Part shown: positions 1 to 9,106 of the stretch, one piece after another | Layout of the letters: each line of letters starts with the position of its first letter | Position numbering within the stretch: the stretch's first letter is position 1 | DNA from: Planobispora rosea | GTDB taxonomy: Bacteria > Actinomycetota > Actinomycetes > Streptosporangiales > Streptosporangiaceae | Direction: 5' to 3' | Length of the DNA stretch: 64,000 nucleotides | Assembly (NCBI RefSeq): GCF_014648175.1 | Contig: NZ_BMQP01000039.1 | Span: forward strand, 16,321-80,320 | Notes under the pieces: model-generated | What the model was told of the DNA's origin: nothing | Database searches by the model: none | What the model saw: only the letters and a program-made list of their open reading frames with translations | Translations under genes and position numbers: made by a program

Positions 1-1
1 G

Positions 2-3000
2 GTCGGCGAGAGGGCTCAGGCGCTGCTCGCCGCCCTCGCCCTGACCTGCCGGACCGTGAACGCCGACCGGCTCGTCACGGAGGTGTGGGGCGACGACGAG
101 CCGGCCAACCCGGTGAAGGCGCTGCAGGTCCTGGTGTCCCGGATCAGGTCGGTCGTGGGACCGGAGGCGCTGGTCACGGAGGGGGGCGGCTACCGGCTCG
201 CGGTACCGCCCGACCGGATCGACGCCGGCCGGCTGCACGCTCTGGCGGGCCGGGCACGGGCGCTGCTCGTCGAGAATCCGGCCTCGGCGGCCACGACGGC
301 GGAGGAGGCGCTCGCGCTGGGCGCCGGGGCGCTGCCGCCCGAGGGCGGCGGCCCGCTGGCGGAGGTGCGCCGCCGCGCGGAACGCGACCTGGCGTCCGCG
401 CGGACCGTGCTCGCCCGGGCCCGGAGCCGGAGCGGTGACCACGGCCCCGCCCTGCCGGCGCTCGAGGAGGCCGCGCGCGTCCATCCCGGAGACGAGGGGC
501 TGCTCGCCGACCTTCTGCGCAGCGAGGCGGCGGTGCGCGGGACGGGCGCCGCGCTGGACCGCTTCGAGCGCCACCGTTCGGGCCTGCGCGACCGGGTCGG
601 CGCCGACGTCGGCCCGGAGCTGCGGCGGGTCCACCGTGAGCTGCTGGCACTCGACAGCCCCGTGCGCGCGGGTGTGCTGTTCGACACGACCCCGCTGCTC
701 GGCCGCGACGACGACCTCCGGCGGGTGCGGGCGCTGCTCACGACCTCCCGGGTGGTCTCGATCCTCGGCCCGGGCGGGCTCGGCAAGACCCGGCTCGCCC
801 ATACCGTCGCCCGCGGAGCCCCGCAGCCGGTGGTGCACTTCGTCGAACTGGTCGGCGTGACCGCGCCCGAGGACCTGGTCGGCGAGATCGGGTCGGCGCT
901 CGGCGTCCGCGACTCGGTGACCGGCCGTCACGCGCTCACCCCGCAGCAGCGCGCCGACGTCCGGGCCCGGATCGCCCAGCAGCTCGACCTGGCCCCGGCG
1001 CTGCTGGTGCTCGACAACTGCGAGCATCTGGTGGAGGCGGTCGCCGACCTGGTCGCCTATCTGGCCGCGACCACGCGGGAGCTGCGCGTCCTCACCACGA
1101 CCCGCTCGCCACTGGCGATCGCCGCCGAACGCGTCTACCCCCTGCCCCAGCTGGGAACCGGTGACGCCGTCGAGCTGTTCCGCGACCGCGCGACCGCGGC
1201 CCGGCCCGGTGTCCGCCTCGACGAGGACGACGTGCGCGCCGTCGTGGCCCGCCTGGACGGCCTGCCGCTCGCGATCGAACTGGCCGCCGCGAAGGTGCGG
1301 GTGATGTCACCGGCTGAGATCGCCCGCCGGCTTGGGGACAGGTTCGCGCTGCTGCGCGGCGGCGACCGGAGCGCCCCCTCCCGGCACCAGACGCTGCTGG
1401 CGGTGATCGACTGGTCCTGGAACCTGCTCGGCGAGCGGGAGCGCCGGGCCCTGCGCCGCCTGTCGGCCTTCCCGGACGGCTTCGCCCTCGACGCCGCGGA
1501 GGAGGTGCTCGGCGACGGCGCTCTCGGCGACGTCGAGACTCTCGTGGAGCAGTCCCTGCTCACCGTCGTGGAGACGACCGACGGCGTCCGGTACCGCATG
1601 CTCGAAACGGTGCGCGAGTTCGGCCGGGTGCGGCTGGACGCGGCCGGCGAGACCGCCGGGGCGCGGGCCGCGGTGCGCGCGTGGGCCGTCGGTCACGCCG
1701 ACCGGCACGGCGTCCGGCTGTACTCGCCGGAGCAGGTCGATGCGATGGACCGGCTGCGCTCTGAGGAGACGAACCTCGCCGACATCCTCCGTGAGGCCCT
1801 CGCCGACCCCGACCCGGAGGCGGTGGTGGTGCTGTTCTCCGCCCTGGGCGGCTACTGGACGATCCGTGGAGACCATCCGCGCAGCATCGTCCTCACCCCG
1901 GCCGTCGCCGCCGCCCTGACCGGCTGGACGCCGCCGCCCCGGCTCCTGGACCGGACCCGGGTGGTCCTGAGCATCGCGCTGTTCAACACCGTCGTCTTCT
2001 CCTTCGAAGAGGCCGAGACGCTCGCGCGGATGCTGTCAGGGCTGGGCGCCGACTCGGCGAACCCGGCCGTCCGGGCGCTGGTGACGGTGATGCTCACCAT
2101 GATGGCGGACCCCGTTGCGGGTCTCGACGGGCTGACCTGCGACCCCGACCCGCTGGTCCGCGGAATCGCCCTGCACTTCCTGAGCCACGGCCGGGAGAAC
2201 GCCGGTGACCCGGCCGGCGCGATCGAGGCGACCCGGGCCGCCCTCGAACTCACCGGTGAGGACGGCGGTCCCTGGAGCCGGGCGGCCCTGCACACCCAGC
2301 TGGCCGGCCTGTACGCGAACTCCGGCGACTTCGTCCCCGCCGCCGGGCACGCCGCCGAGGCGCTCCCGGTGCTCGAACGCCTCGGGGCGGTGGAGGACGC
2401 CGTCCAGATCCGCGCCGCCCTCGCCATGGCGGCGCTCGCCGAGGGCCGCCGCGACGAGGCCGCGCGGATGATCGACGAGCTGGAGTCGCTCGCCTCCCGG
2501 AGCACCTACGGCGAGATCCTGGCGGTCGCCGTCGCCAGAGCCCAGCTGGCCCTCGTCGACGGCGACATCGCCGAAGGACTGCGACGGCACCGCGAGGCCG
2601 CCGAACTGCTCCGGGACCTGCGCGTCCCGCATGCGCCGGACGGTTTCACGCCGTGGGCCATCGTGGGCGAGGCCTTCGCGCTCTCGGCGTTCGCGCAGTA
2701 CGGCGAGGGCGACGACGGCGCGGACCTCTTCGAGTCGCTGCGGGTCAGGATCCTGATCGTGCTCGGCCCGGACCACGAGTTCAGGGACTACCCGGTGGTG
2801 GGGATGGTGCTCGCCGGAATGGGCGCCTGGGGCCTGCTGAAGGGGGCGTCGCCCGCCGAGGAGGCGGTCCGGCTGCTGGCGCTCGCCGACCGGTTCGCCT
2901 ACAACCGGTTCACCCCGACGATGCAGTGGCCGGTGCTGTCCGCGCACGCCGAGCGCCTCGCCCCCGGCGTCCTGTCCCGGATCGAGGCCGAGTACGGCGA

Positions 3001-3058
3001 ACGGCGCGGCCCCGACCTGTTGGACGAGGCCCGTGCCGTCCTGAAGCGGGTGGTCTGA
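2..3058 (+). CDS. AfsR/SARP-like BTAD regulator with NB-ARC ATPase, 5' end outside window
   Basis: Large STAND-type transcriptional activator of the AfsR/EmbR kind. The reading frame is already open at base 2 and encodes the end of a winged-helix DNA-binding domain (ALLAALALTCRTVNADRLV, then a VWGDDEP motif), so the GTG at 56 is not the true start and the gene is cut by the window edge. Counting from that GTG, a bacterial transcriptional activator (BTAD) helical domain covers about residues 55-200. An NB-ARC/AAA ATPase follows with Walker A GPGGLGKT near 238-245 and Walker B LLVLDNCEHL near 318-327. The remaining 500 residues look like TPR-type helical repeats. Such proteins usually switch on nearby secondary-metabolite or export genes. 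It converges with the DrrAB-type exporter genes, with only 6 bases between stop codons. Family assignment is firm; its signal and targets are unknown. Confidence 0.9.
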   Translation, partial: VGERAQALLAALALTCRTVNADRLVTEVWGDDEPANPVKALQVLVSRIRSVVGPEALVTEGGGYRLAVPPDRIDAGRLHALAGRARALLVENPASAATTAEEALALGAGALPPEGGGPLAEVRRRAERDLASARTVLARARSRSGDHGPALPALEEAARVHPGDEGLLADLLRSEAAVRGTGAALDRFERHRSGLRDRVGADVGPELRRVHRELLALDSPVRAGVLFDTTPLLGRDDDLRRVRALLTTSRVVSILGPGGLGKTRLAHTVARGAPQPVVHFVELVGVTAPEDLVGEIGSALGVRDSVTGRHALTPQQRADVRARIAQQLDLAPALLVLDNCEHLVEAVADLVAYLAATTRELRVLTTTRSPLAIAAERVYPLPQLGTGDAVELFRDRATAARPGVRLDEDDVRAVVARLDGLPLAIELAAAKVRVMSPAEIARRLGDRFALLRGGDRSAPSRHQTLLAVIDWSWNLLGERERRALRRLSAFPDGFALDAAEEVLGDGALGDVETLVEQSLLTVVETTDGVRYRMLETVREFGRVRLDAAGETAGARAAVRAWAVGHADRHGVRLYSPEQVDAMDRLRSEETNLADILREALADPDPEAVVVLFSALGGYWTIRGDHPRSIVLTPAVAAALTGWTPPPRLLDRTRVVLSIALFNTVVFSFEEAETLARMLSGLGADSANPAVRALVTVMLTMMADPVAGLDGLTCDPDPLVRGIALHFLSHGRENAGDPAGAIEATRAALELTGEDGGPWSRAALHTQLAGLYANSGDFVPAAGHAAEALPVLERLGAVEDAVQIRAALAMAALAEGRRDEAARMIDELESLASRSTYGEILAVAVARAQLALVDGDIAEGLRRHREAAELLRDLRVPHAPDGFTPWAIVGEAFALSAFAQYGEGDDGADLFESLRVRILIVLGPDHEFRDYPVVGMVLAGMGAWGLLKGASPAEEAVRLLALADRFAYNRFTPTMQWPVLSAHAERLAPGVLSRIEAEYGERRGPDLLDEARAVLKRVV

Positions 3059-3064
3059 CACCGT

Positions 3065-3961
3065 CTACATCTTGCGGGAGTACGAGCGGACCGCCAGCGG
3101 AGCGAACACCGCGACGACGATCACGCAGCCGAAGACCGCCCAGCCCACCTCAGCCGTCACGGCCCCGTCGTTGAACAGGTCGCGCACCGCGGAGACGACG
3201 TGCGACACCGGGTTGACCTTCACGAACGCCTCCAGCCAGCCGGGCAGCGTCTCGGCGGGGACGAAGGCGTTGGACAGGAAGGTGAGCGGGAACATGATCA
3301 TCATTGAGATGCCCTGGACGCTCTGCGCCGAACGCACCATCGTGCCCAGCCAGGTGAAGATCCACGCCAGCGACCAGCCCGCGAACACGGTGAGGGCGAT
3401 GCCGCCGATGGAGCCGAGCACGCCGCCGCCGGGACGGTAACCGATGAGCAGGCCGGTGACGAGCGTCAGCACCGAGGCGATGCCGTACCGGATCAGGTCG
3501 GCGATCATCGGGCCGGCCAGGGGGGCGATCCGTGCGATCGGCAGGGACTTGAAGCGGTCGAAGACCCCCTTGTCCATGTCCTCGCGCAGTTGCACGCCCG
3601 TCGCCATGCAGACGGTCAGGGCCGTCTGGGCGAGGATGCCGGGGATCAGCACCGGGAGGTAGTCCGCCACGCTGCCGGAGATCGCGCCGCCGAAGATGAA
3701 CGCGAACATCGCCGTGAACAGCAGGGGCTGGATGAGGACGTCGAAGAACTGCTCGGGCTTGCGGCGCATCTTCTTCAGGGCCCGCCACGCCATCGCCAGG
3801 GTCTCGGTCCAGGTCTCCCGGAGCGAGCTGCGGGAGGTGGTGCGGGCGACCACGGCGGCCGGGTCGATGCGGCGGGGGTCACGGGCGGCCGGGGTCACCG
3901 GGGTCATGGGGTCCGTCGGGGTCGTGGGGTCCGTCGGGGTCACAGGGCTCGTGGGGGTCAT
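3065..3961 (-). CDS. DrrB-type ABC-2 transporter permease
   Basis: Membrane half of a daunorubicin-resistance-like ABC exporter. The 298-residue product has about six hydrophobic segments, with the family pattern RKPEQFFDVLIQPLLFTAMF at the first membrane span and VNPVSHVVSAVRDL near the end. Its start overlaps the stop of the upstream ATPase gene in an ATGA arrangement (3958-3961), so the two are translationally coupled. The first 25 residues are a Thr/Pro repeat that comes from a short tandem DNA repeat at about 3898-3960. An internal Met at residue 18 could be the real start, which would remove most of that repeat. Substrate is unknown; drug or lipid export is the family role. Confidence 0.93.
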   Translation of the reverse strand: MTPTSPVTPTDPTTPTDPMTPVTPAARDPRRIDPAAVVARTTSRSSLRETWTETLAMAWRALKKMRRKPEQFFDVLIQPLLFTAMFAFIFGGAISGSVADYLPVLIPGILAQTALTVCMATGVQLREDMDKGVFDRFKSLPIARIAPLAGPMIADLIRYGIASVLTLVTGLLIGYRPGGGVLGSIGGIALTVFAGWSLAWIFTWLGTMVRSAQSVQGISMMIMFPLTFLSNAFVPAETLPGWLEAFVKVNPVSHVVSAVRDLFNDGAVTAEVGWAVFGCVIVVAVFAPLAVRSYSRKM

Positions 3962-4929
3962 CGGGCCGCCTCCAGCTGGGATTCGTCGTCGGCGCCGTGG
4001 CCGGTCAGCGTCAGGAAGACCTCGTCCAGCGTCGGCTTGGCGACGCTCACCGAGGAGATGCCGAGGCCCGCCTCCCGCAGGCCGATCAGGACGTCCGCGG
4101 CGCGGTCGGGGTCGGGGAGGGGGACGTTCATGCGTCCCGACTCCGGAGTCAGGACCGGGTCCTCGCCCAGCAGGCGGCGGACGACGTCGGCGGCCAGGGC
4201 GACGTCGGAGCCGTCCGCGAGGCGCAGCTGCAGGGTCGAGTCGCCGACCTGGGTCTTCAGGGCGTCGGGGGTGTCCTCGGCGACCTTCCGGCCCCGGTCG
4301 ATCACGGCGACCCGGTCGGCCAGCTGGTCGGCCTCGTCCAGATACTGGGTGGTGAGGAGGATCGTGGAGCCGTCGGTGACCAGTTCACGGATGGTGTCCC
4401 ACATCTGGCCCCGGGTTCTCGGGTCGAGGCCGGTCGTGGGCTCGTCCAGGAAGATCAGGGGCGGGCGGGTGATCAGGCTCGACGCCAGGTCCAGGCGGCG
4501 GCGCATGCCGCCGCTGAACTGGGACAGGGGACGGTCGGCCGCCTCCTGGAGGCCGAAGCGTTCGAGCAGGTCGCCGGCGACGGCCTTGGCCCGGGAGCCG
4601 GACAGGCCCTGCAGGCGGCCGAACAGCCAGAGGTTCTCCCGGGCGGTCAGGTCCTCGTCAACCGAGGCGTACTGGCCGGTGACACCCACCAGCTGCCGGA
4701 TGCGGTGGGGTTCCCGCCGGACGTCGACACCGAAGATCTCCGCGTGGCCGCCGTCGATCGGGAGCAGGGTGGCGAGCATCCGGAGCGTGGTGGTCTTGCC
4801 CGCTCCGTTGGGGCCGAGCACTCCGAAGATCTCGCCCTGCCGTACGTGGAGATCGATCCCGTCCACGGCCCGGAAGTCCCCGAATCCTTTGACCAGGCCG
4901 TCGGCCCGGACGGCGCTGAGGTCCGCCAT
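3958..4929 (-). CDS. DrrA-type ABC transporter ATP-binding protein
   Basis: ATPase subunit of the exporter encoded with the permease just downstream. The 323-residue protein has Walker A GPNGAGKTT, signature FSGGMRRRLDLA, Walker B LIFLDEPTTGLD, and the C-terminal extension with LADGSDVALAADVVRR and PTLDEVFL that is typical of DrrA-like proteins. It starts at ATG 4929, preceded on the minus strand by a GGAGAGAGGAG-like ribosome binding site. The pair lies convergent to the AfsR-like regulator, which may control it. Length and motifs are normal for the family; nothing appears broken. Confidence 0.95.
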   Translation of the reverse strand: MADLSAVRADGLVKGFGDFRAVDGIDLHVRQGEIFGVLGPNGAGKTTTLRMLATLLPIDGGHAEIFGVDVRREPHRIRQLVGVTGQYASVDEDLTARENLWLFGRLQGLSGSRAKAVAGDLLERFGLQEAADRPLSQFSGGMRRRLDLASSLITRPPLIFLDEPTTGLDPRTRGQMWDTIRELVTDGSTILLTTQYLDEADQLADRVAVIDRGRKVAEDTPDALKTQVGDSTLQLRLADGSDVALAADVVRRLLGEDPVLTPESGRMNVPLPDPDRAADVLIGLREAGLGISSVSVAKPTLDEVFLTLTGHGADDESQLEAAR

Positions 4930-5038
4930 GACGCGTCTCCTCTCTCCGCCGGGTATCTCCCGGCGTCCGAGGAGAGCTTCCGCGTCATCGGCTTCGCCAC
5001 GGCTTCACGCCGGTTTCGCCTCGCCCTCCCGCGCCCGG

Positions 5039-5827
5039 TCAGGCGGCTCCGCCGTCGAAGAAACCGGCCAGCGCGGAGGCCAGCACGTCGTCGGGCACGC
5101 CGTGCCAGTCACCCTTGAGCTCCAGGTGGCGGCCCTGGGGAAGGGCCGCCGCCACGTCCCCGGCCCAGCCGCGCAGGCGGTCGTCGCTGGAGTCGCTGTT
5201 GACGACGAGGGCCGGCACCGTGACGGACTGGAGCGTGGCGCGGGAGACGGCCGGGGTGATCCGGCTGTCGTAGGCGAGCGTGTGCGCGATGCCCTCCAGC
5301 ATCGGGAAGAAGGGAGCCTGCCGCATCTCCGCGATCATCTCCTCGGGAACCCCGATGCTCCGGTTGAAGTGCTCGACCGCGTCCGCCCGGCGGCCGGCGG
5401 CGACGAGCTCCTCGATCTCGGCTGCGAGATCACCCTCGCCGGCCTCCGGGGACGGTCCGTCGAGCATGATCGGCGGTTCGAGGAGCGAGAGCATCGAGAT
5501 CGGCAGCCCTGCCGCCGCCCCGAGCAGGGCCAGGACCGCGCCGGAGGAGAACCCGTGGACGAACGCCGGCCCCCCGGCCGCCCCGATCACGGCCGCGAGG
5601 TCCTCCACCTCCCGTTCCACGGCGTACGGCGGGGTGTCACCGCTCTCACCGCGTCCGCGCCGGTCGTAGGTCACCACCGTGAACCTGTCGGCGAGGTGCC
5701 CGGCGAGCGAGCCCATGGGCCCGAACCCGCGGAACCCGCCCGCCGCGTCGACCAGGACGAGCGTCGGCCCCGTGCCCGCCTGCTCGAACCCGATCCGCGT
5801 GCCATCACGTGACGTCGCTGTGGCCAT
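5039..5827 (-). CDS. Alpha/beta-fold hydrolase
   Basis: A 262-residue single-domain hydrolase. The oxyanion-region motif VDAAGGFRGFG lies near residue 27, the family pattern YDRRGRGES near 55-63, and the nucleophile elbow GFSSG near 93-97 supplies the catalytic serine. A late WHGVPDD supplies the probable catalytic histidine. It is similar to many actinobacterial hydrolases that are induced together with ABC exporters, and the substrate cannot be told from sequence. It reads in the same direction as drrAB, but the 110-base gap suggests its own promoter. Confidence 0.88.
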   Translation of the reverse strand: MATATSRDGTRIGFEQAGTGPTLVLVDAAGGFRGFGPMGSLAGHLADRFTVVTYDRRGRGESGDTPPYAVEREVEDLAAVIGAAGGPAFVHGFSSGAVLALLGAAAGLPISMLSLLEPPIMLDGPSPEAGEGDLAAEIEELVAAGRRADAVEHFNRSIGVPEEMIAEMRQAPFFPMLEGIAHTLAYDSRITPAVSRATLQSVTVPALVVNSDSSDDRLRGWAGDVAAALPQGRHLELKGDWHGVPDDVLASALAGFFDGGAA

Positions 5828-6015
5828 GACGGTCCCTTCGTCCGCTGGTCTCCGACGCTACAGAGCGGCACCGACAGTTCAGCCCCGCGTACGGAGTCGC
5901 CGGAGCCGGCTGGACGCGGGCCGCTCTCCCGCGGGTCCGCGTCACGTACGGCGAGCCGCCCCACGGCTACCTCAGGACCTGCCGCACCGAGTGGGCCGAG
6001 GACTGACGGGCCCGC
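5828..6015. other. Intergenic region with a weak plus-strand gene-tail remnant
   Basis: A plus-strand frame ending with TGA at 6004-6006 reads a plausible protein tail (TYGEPPHGYLRTCRTEWAED), but it has no convincing start or domain. The proximal part must hold the promoter of the hydrolase gene. This could be the leftover end of a decayed gene or chance coding-like composition. Confidence 0.2.
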
Positions 6016-6525
6016 TCAGAGGGGCCGGTCCAGCAGCCGCCTCATCGGCGCGAATCCCGCGGTCCGGTAGAAGGCACGCGCCTCCTCGTTGAAGTCCCAC
6101 ACGTCCGTGACGAGGCGGCGGCACCCCGCCTCGCGGCCCGCCGCGGCCACCGCCTCCAGCAGCGCGGTGGCGACGCCGCGCCGGACCGCCGCGGGGTCCA
6201 CCGCCAGGTGCTCCAGGAAGATGATCGACTCGGCGTGCATCAGCGGGTTCTCGGCCCGCCGGACGATGTTCGCCATGGCGTAGCCGACCGCGTGGTCCTC
6301 CCCGCCGGTCTGGTCGGGCCGGTCGATCTGGTCACCGGGGAGTTCGGCGATGAAGGCCCGGACGGATTCGCGCCCGAGCTGCTCGGCGAAACCGGGCGCG
6401 AGTTCCTCAAGCGGCGGGTTCGCCCGGTAGATGTCCGGCCGGTGCTCGGCGTGCGGATCGTGCACGAAGCGGTTGAGCCGGGCGAGCACCGGCGCGTCGC
6501 CGGGGGTCGCGCTAATGATCTTCAT
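6016..6525 (-). CDS. GNAT-family N-acetyltransferase
   Basis: Acetyl-CoA dependent acyltransferase of 169 residues. The acetyl-CoA binding motif A is seen as LEHLAVDPAAVRRGVATALL, about two thirds into the protein, followed by DVWDFNEEARAFYRTAGF, the motif-B region usual for GNATs. I chose the ATG at 6525 (MKIISATPGDAP) because the fold begins there; an upstream GTG would add 12 residues with no homology. The gene stands alone, and its upstream region is shared with the divergent MFS gene and its leader. Substrate is unknown. Confidence 0.88.
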   Translation of the reverse strand: MKIISATPGDAPVLARLNRFVHDPHAEHRPDIYRANPPLEELAPGFAEQLGRESVRAFIAELPGDQIDRPDQTGGEDHAVGYAMANIVRRAENPLMHAESIIFLEHLAVDPAAVRRGVATALLEAVAAAGREAGCRRLVTDVWDFNEEARAFYRTAGFAPMRRLLDRPL

Positions 6526-6634
6526 GCCGGGCACGGTACGCCTCCGCGCCCGGCCGCTCAACGCCTTAACCGCGCGAGGCCGCGTGAGGGCGGGGCCGCC
6601 CGGATAACCGCTGCCCTTTCCCCGCGGAGCCGCC

Positions 6635-6665
6635 TAGACTCGGCAGCATGAGACGACGACATTGA
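6635..6665 (+). promoter_or_regulatory. Promoter -10 box and leaderless leader peptide MRRRH
   Basis: A -10-like box TAGACT (6635-6640) lies 8 bases before an ATG at 6648, so the transcript probably starts at or next to that ATG. The tiny ORF reads ATG AGA CGA CGA CAT TGA (MRRRH). AGA and CGA are rare arginine codons in DNA this rich in GC. A second mini-ORF (MNS, 6665-6676) overlaps its stop by one base. The layout resembles a ribosome-sensing leader upstream of a resistance or export gene. Confidence 0.5.
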
Positions 6666-6675
6666 TGAACTCCTA

Positions 6676-6757
6676 GAGGTCGGCGCGGGACGCGCTGCCG
6701 CGGACCGCCGGACGTGCGCAACGTCCGGAGTCCGAGTCCGTCCCGTGGAAAGACCTC
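6676..6757 (+). promoter_or_regulatory. Nested hairpin sequestering the MFS ribosome binding site
   Basis: Four consecutive inverted repeats nest within one another: GAGGTC 6676-6681 with GACCTC 6752-6757; 6684-6691 with 6740-6747 (8 pairs, one G-U); CGGAC 6701-6705 with GTCCG 6730-6734; and CCGGACGT 6708-6715 with ACGTCCGG 6721-6728 (8 perfect pairs, 5-base loop). The GGAAAG ribosome binding site falls in or beside the basal stem and the MFS ATG follows immediately. A ribosome finishing the MNS mini-ORF (stop 6674-6676) would melt the basal stem. This was read by hand; folding energies were not computed. Confidence 0.6.
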
Positions 6758-8089
6758 ATGATCATTCATTCTTCGCGCACGCGCGGCACGCGTGCGAGGC
6801 GGCTTACCGCCGTGCTCTACGTCTACACGTTCCTTGACGAGCTCATTCTGCTCTACCCGGTGTACGCGCTGTTGTTCGCCGACACCGGCCTGTCCGTCTC
6901 CGAGATCTCCTCGCTCTTCATCATCTGGTCGCTCACCGGAATCGTGCTGGAGGTCCCCTCCGGCGTCTGGGCCGACGCCGTCTCACGGCGGCTGCTGCTG
7001 ATCCTGGCCCCGCTCCCGGCCGCCGCGGGTTACGCCCTCTGGGTCGCCGCCCCCTCCTACTGGGCGTTCGCCCTCGGGTTCGTCCTGTGGGGGGTGAGCG
7101 GGGCGATGACCTCGGGGGCCTTCGAGGCGCTCGCCTACGAGGAGCTCGACCGCCTGGGCGAGGCCGGGCGGTACGCCCAGATCATGGGCCGCGCCGAGGT
7201 CGTCGGTCTCTGCGCGGTGGCCCTGTCCACGGCCGCCGCGGCCCCGGTGTTCGCCGTCGGCGGCTACCCGGCGCTGGGCGGGGCGAGCGTGCTCGCCTGT
7301 CTGCTGTGCGCGGCCTGCGGGATGGCCCTGCCGGAGCATCGTTCACCGGACGCCCGCGGCGCGCGGGTCCCGGCGGCCCCGCTGGATCACCCTGACGCCT
7401 CCGGCGACCCGGACGGCCCAGACGCGGTGGACGCCGCGGACGGGGAAGGCGATCCGGACGGGGACGGCGGCCCGCGCGGTTACCGCGAGGTTCTGCGGGC
7501 CGGTCTCGCCGAGGTCCGCGGCAGCCGTTCCGTACGGCGGGCGCTGCTGCTCGTGCCCGCGACGGCGACCATCTGGGGGTCGCTGGAGGAGTACGTCGCC
7601 CTGCTCGTGGAGGGGATCGGCGTTCCGGCCCCCGCCGTTCCCCTGTGGGTGCTGCTCGTCTGGGCGGGCGTGACGGCCGGCGGCCTGCTCGCCGGGGCCG
7701 GACGGCGGATGACCTCCCGGGCGTTCGCCGCGGTCCTCGCCCTCGCCGCGCTCGCCCTGGGCGGCGGGGCCGCCGTCGCCCGGCCCGGCGGGCTCGTGCT
7801 GGTCGCGGCGGCTTTCTGCGTCTTCCAGATGGCGACCCTGGTGGCGGACGCACGGCTCCAGGACAGGATCACGGGGCCGAGCCGGGCGACGGTGACCTCC
7901 CTGGCCAACCTCGTCACGGAGCTGGCGACGGTCCTCGTCTACGGCGTCTACGCCGCCCTGTCGGTGTTCGCCGGACACGGTGTGATCTTCGCCTTGTTCG
8001 CGGTGCCGTACCTCGTTGTGGCACTCGTGATGACATGTGACGCGAAAGCCCGCAAAAAGGAGCGAATGAGAAGGGGAGTCACCCCTTGA
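6758..8089 (+). CDS. MFS transporter, probable drug efflux
   Basis: Twelve-helix major facilitator of 443 residues. Hydrophobic helices run from residue 15, with IVLEVPSGVWADAVSRR near 65-81 matching the loop 2-3 signature of multidrug MFS proteins. A 50-residue acidic Asp/Gly/Pro-rich loop between the two halves (about residues 195-245) is hydrophilic and probably cytoplasmic. The start at ATG 6758 is supported by GGAAAG 7 bases upstream. The hairpin and leader ORFs before it suggest induction by a translation inhibitor or by arginine-tRNA shortage, which is inference. The substrate is unknown. Confidence 0.88.
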   Translation: MIIHSSRTRGTRARRLTAVLYVYTFLDELILLYPVYALLFADTGLSVSEISSLFIIWSLTGIVLEVPSGVWADAVSRRLLLILAPLPAAAGYALWVAAPSYWAFALGFVLWGVSGAMTSGAFEALAYEELDRLGEAGRYAQIMGRAEVVGLCAVALSTAAAAPVFAVGGYPALGGASVLACLLCAACGMALPEHRSPDARGARVPAAPLDHPDASGDPDGPDAVDAADGEGDPDGDGGPRGYREVLRAGLAEVRGSRSVRRALLLVPATATIWGSLEEYVALLVEGIGVPAPAVPLWVLLVWAGVTAGGLLAGAGRRMTSRAFAAVLALAALALGGGAAVARPGGLVLVAAAFCVFQMATLVADARLQDRITGPSRATVTSLANLVTELATVLVYGVYAALSVFAGHGVIFALFAVPYLVVALVMTCDAKARKKERMRRGVTP

Positions 8090-8190
8090 ACATGCTCACA
8101 ACCGTATAAAACATCACACCAGAGCGGGCCGTACGTTTGCTCCCATGCCAGACTGGATCTTCCCGAGATTTCCGTGCGGACGGAGATTAC

Positions 8191-8841
8191 ATGGGCACTG
8201 ACCATCTTCAGGGGAAAGATCCATATCAGGTGCTCGGCGTCCCGTCCACCGCCACCCCCGAGGATCTGCGGCAGGCCTACCGGCGCCTGGCCCGTCGCTA
8301 CCACCCCGACAAGAATCCGCAGGGCGAGGCGGTGTTCGCCGAGATCGCGAGCGCGTACGGCCTGCTCTCGGACCCGGAGCGCCGCCTCCGCCACGACCTC
8401 GAACGGCAGTCCGCCCCGCCCGGACAGGCGGTGGCGGACGGCCACCGGACGACCCCCGCGCCGGAGACGACCACCGCCTCCACCGGCCGTACGGCGGCCG
8501 CTCCCCCGGGCGGGCCGTACGGCGACCGGCCGCGCGGGCGGCGGGCCCGGCCGGAGCCGGGAGACCGTCCGGAGGACCCCCTGGCCAGGCTGGAGCGCCT
8601 GTACGGCCCGCGGCCGACCGTCGGGACGGCCGTCAAGCTGGTGTTGTTCCATCTCCCGGCGGGGGGGTTCCTCTCCGTGCTGGCCAGCGCGTTCATCACC
8701 GTCTCCATGGGTGACGCGGCCAGGGACCTCGGCCGGTCGGCGGCCGTCCTGGTCTGGCTGGCCCTGTGGAGCGTCCTGGTCGCCGCCAAGGTCAGGCTGT
8801 GGCTGCTCTATCGCCGCGTCTCCGGCTCGGGCGGGAGATGA
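8191..8841 (+). CDS. J-domain (DnaJ-like) membrane protein
   Basis: A 216-residue protein whose first 75 residues form a complete J domain, DPYQVLGVPSTATPEDLRQA, with the HPD tripeptide in YHPDKNP. This motif stimulates the ATPase of Hsp70/DnaK. A disordered Pro/Arg/Gly-rich linker follows, and two hydrophobic helices occupy the last 70 residues, so it is probably a membrane-anchored J protein rather than canonical DnaJ; the zinc-finger and substrate-binding domains are absent. I used ATG 8191 (MGTDHLQG), which has GGAG at normal spacing, rather than an upstream in-frame codon. Client and cellular process are unknown. Confidence 0.85.
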   Translation: MGTDHLQGKDPYQVLGVPSTATPEDLRQAYRRLARRYHPDKNPQGEAVFAEIASAYGLLSDPERRLRHDLERQSAPPGQAVADGHRTTPAPETTTASTGRTAAAPPGGPYGDRPRGRRARPEPGDRPEDPLARLERLYGPRPTVGTAVKLVLFHLPAGGFLSVLASAFITVSMGDAARDLGRSAAVLVWLALWSVLVAAKVRLWLLYRRVSGSGGR

Positions 8842-9106
8842 GCCGTTGGGCGCACGCGGTGAGCGGTGGGAGCCGTGAGAAAGGAGTGACGGGCGGGCCG
8901 CCGATCCGCCCTTCCGGAGCCCCGGAAGGTCCGCTCAGTTTTCCCAGTTCATGAAAGATCTACCTTATTAGCGAAACCTCCCTATAGAGGCCGTTGAGCT
9001 TGGCAAAGATATCCAAAATAAGTCGGTAAAACCCGCGCATCGTGCTGACAAGTGCGTCAAAATTTTCTTACTGGGAAACTTCACCAACCCGCGAGGCTGG
9101 GCCCGC
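8842..9106. other. AT-rich intergenic region before the pyrimidine-themed gene set
   Basis: This gap holds the most AT-rich stretch of the neighbourhood (about 8945-9075), in contrast to the GC-rich surroundings. No gene is visible. It very likely carries the promoter of the five-gene set that follows, although no textbook -35/-10 pair is clear. Confidence 0.4.

Noticed and set aside
5871..6006. Plus-strand frame ending TYGEPPHGYLRTCRTEWAED as a gene
   Set aside because: There is no start, ribosome binding site or recognisable domain, so it is listed only as an intergenic remnant.
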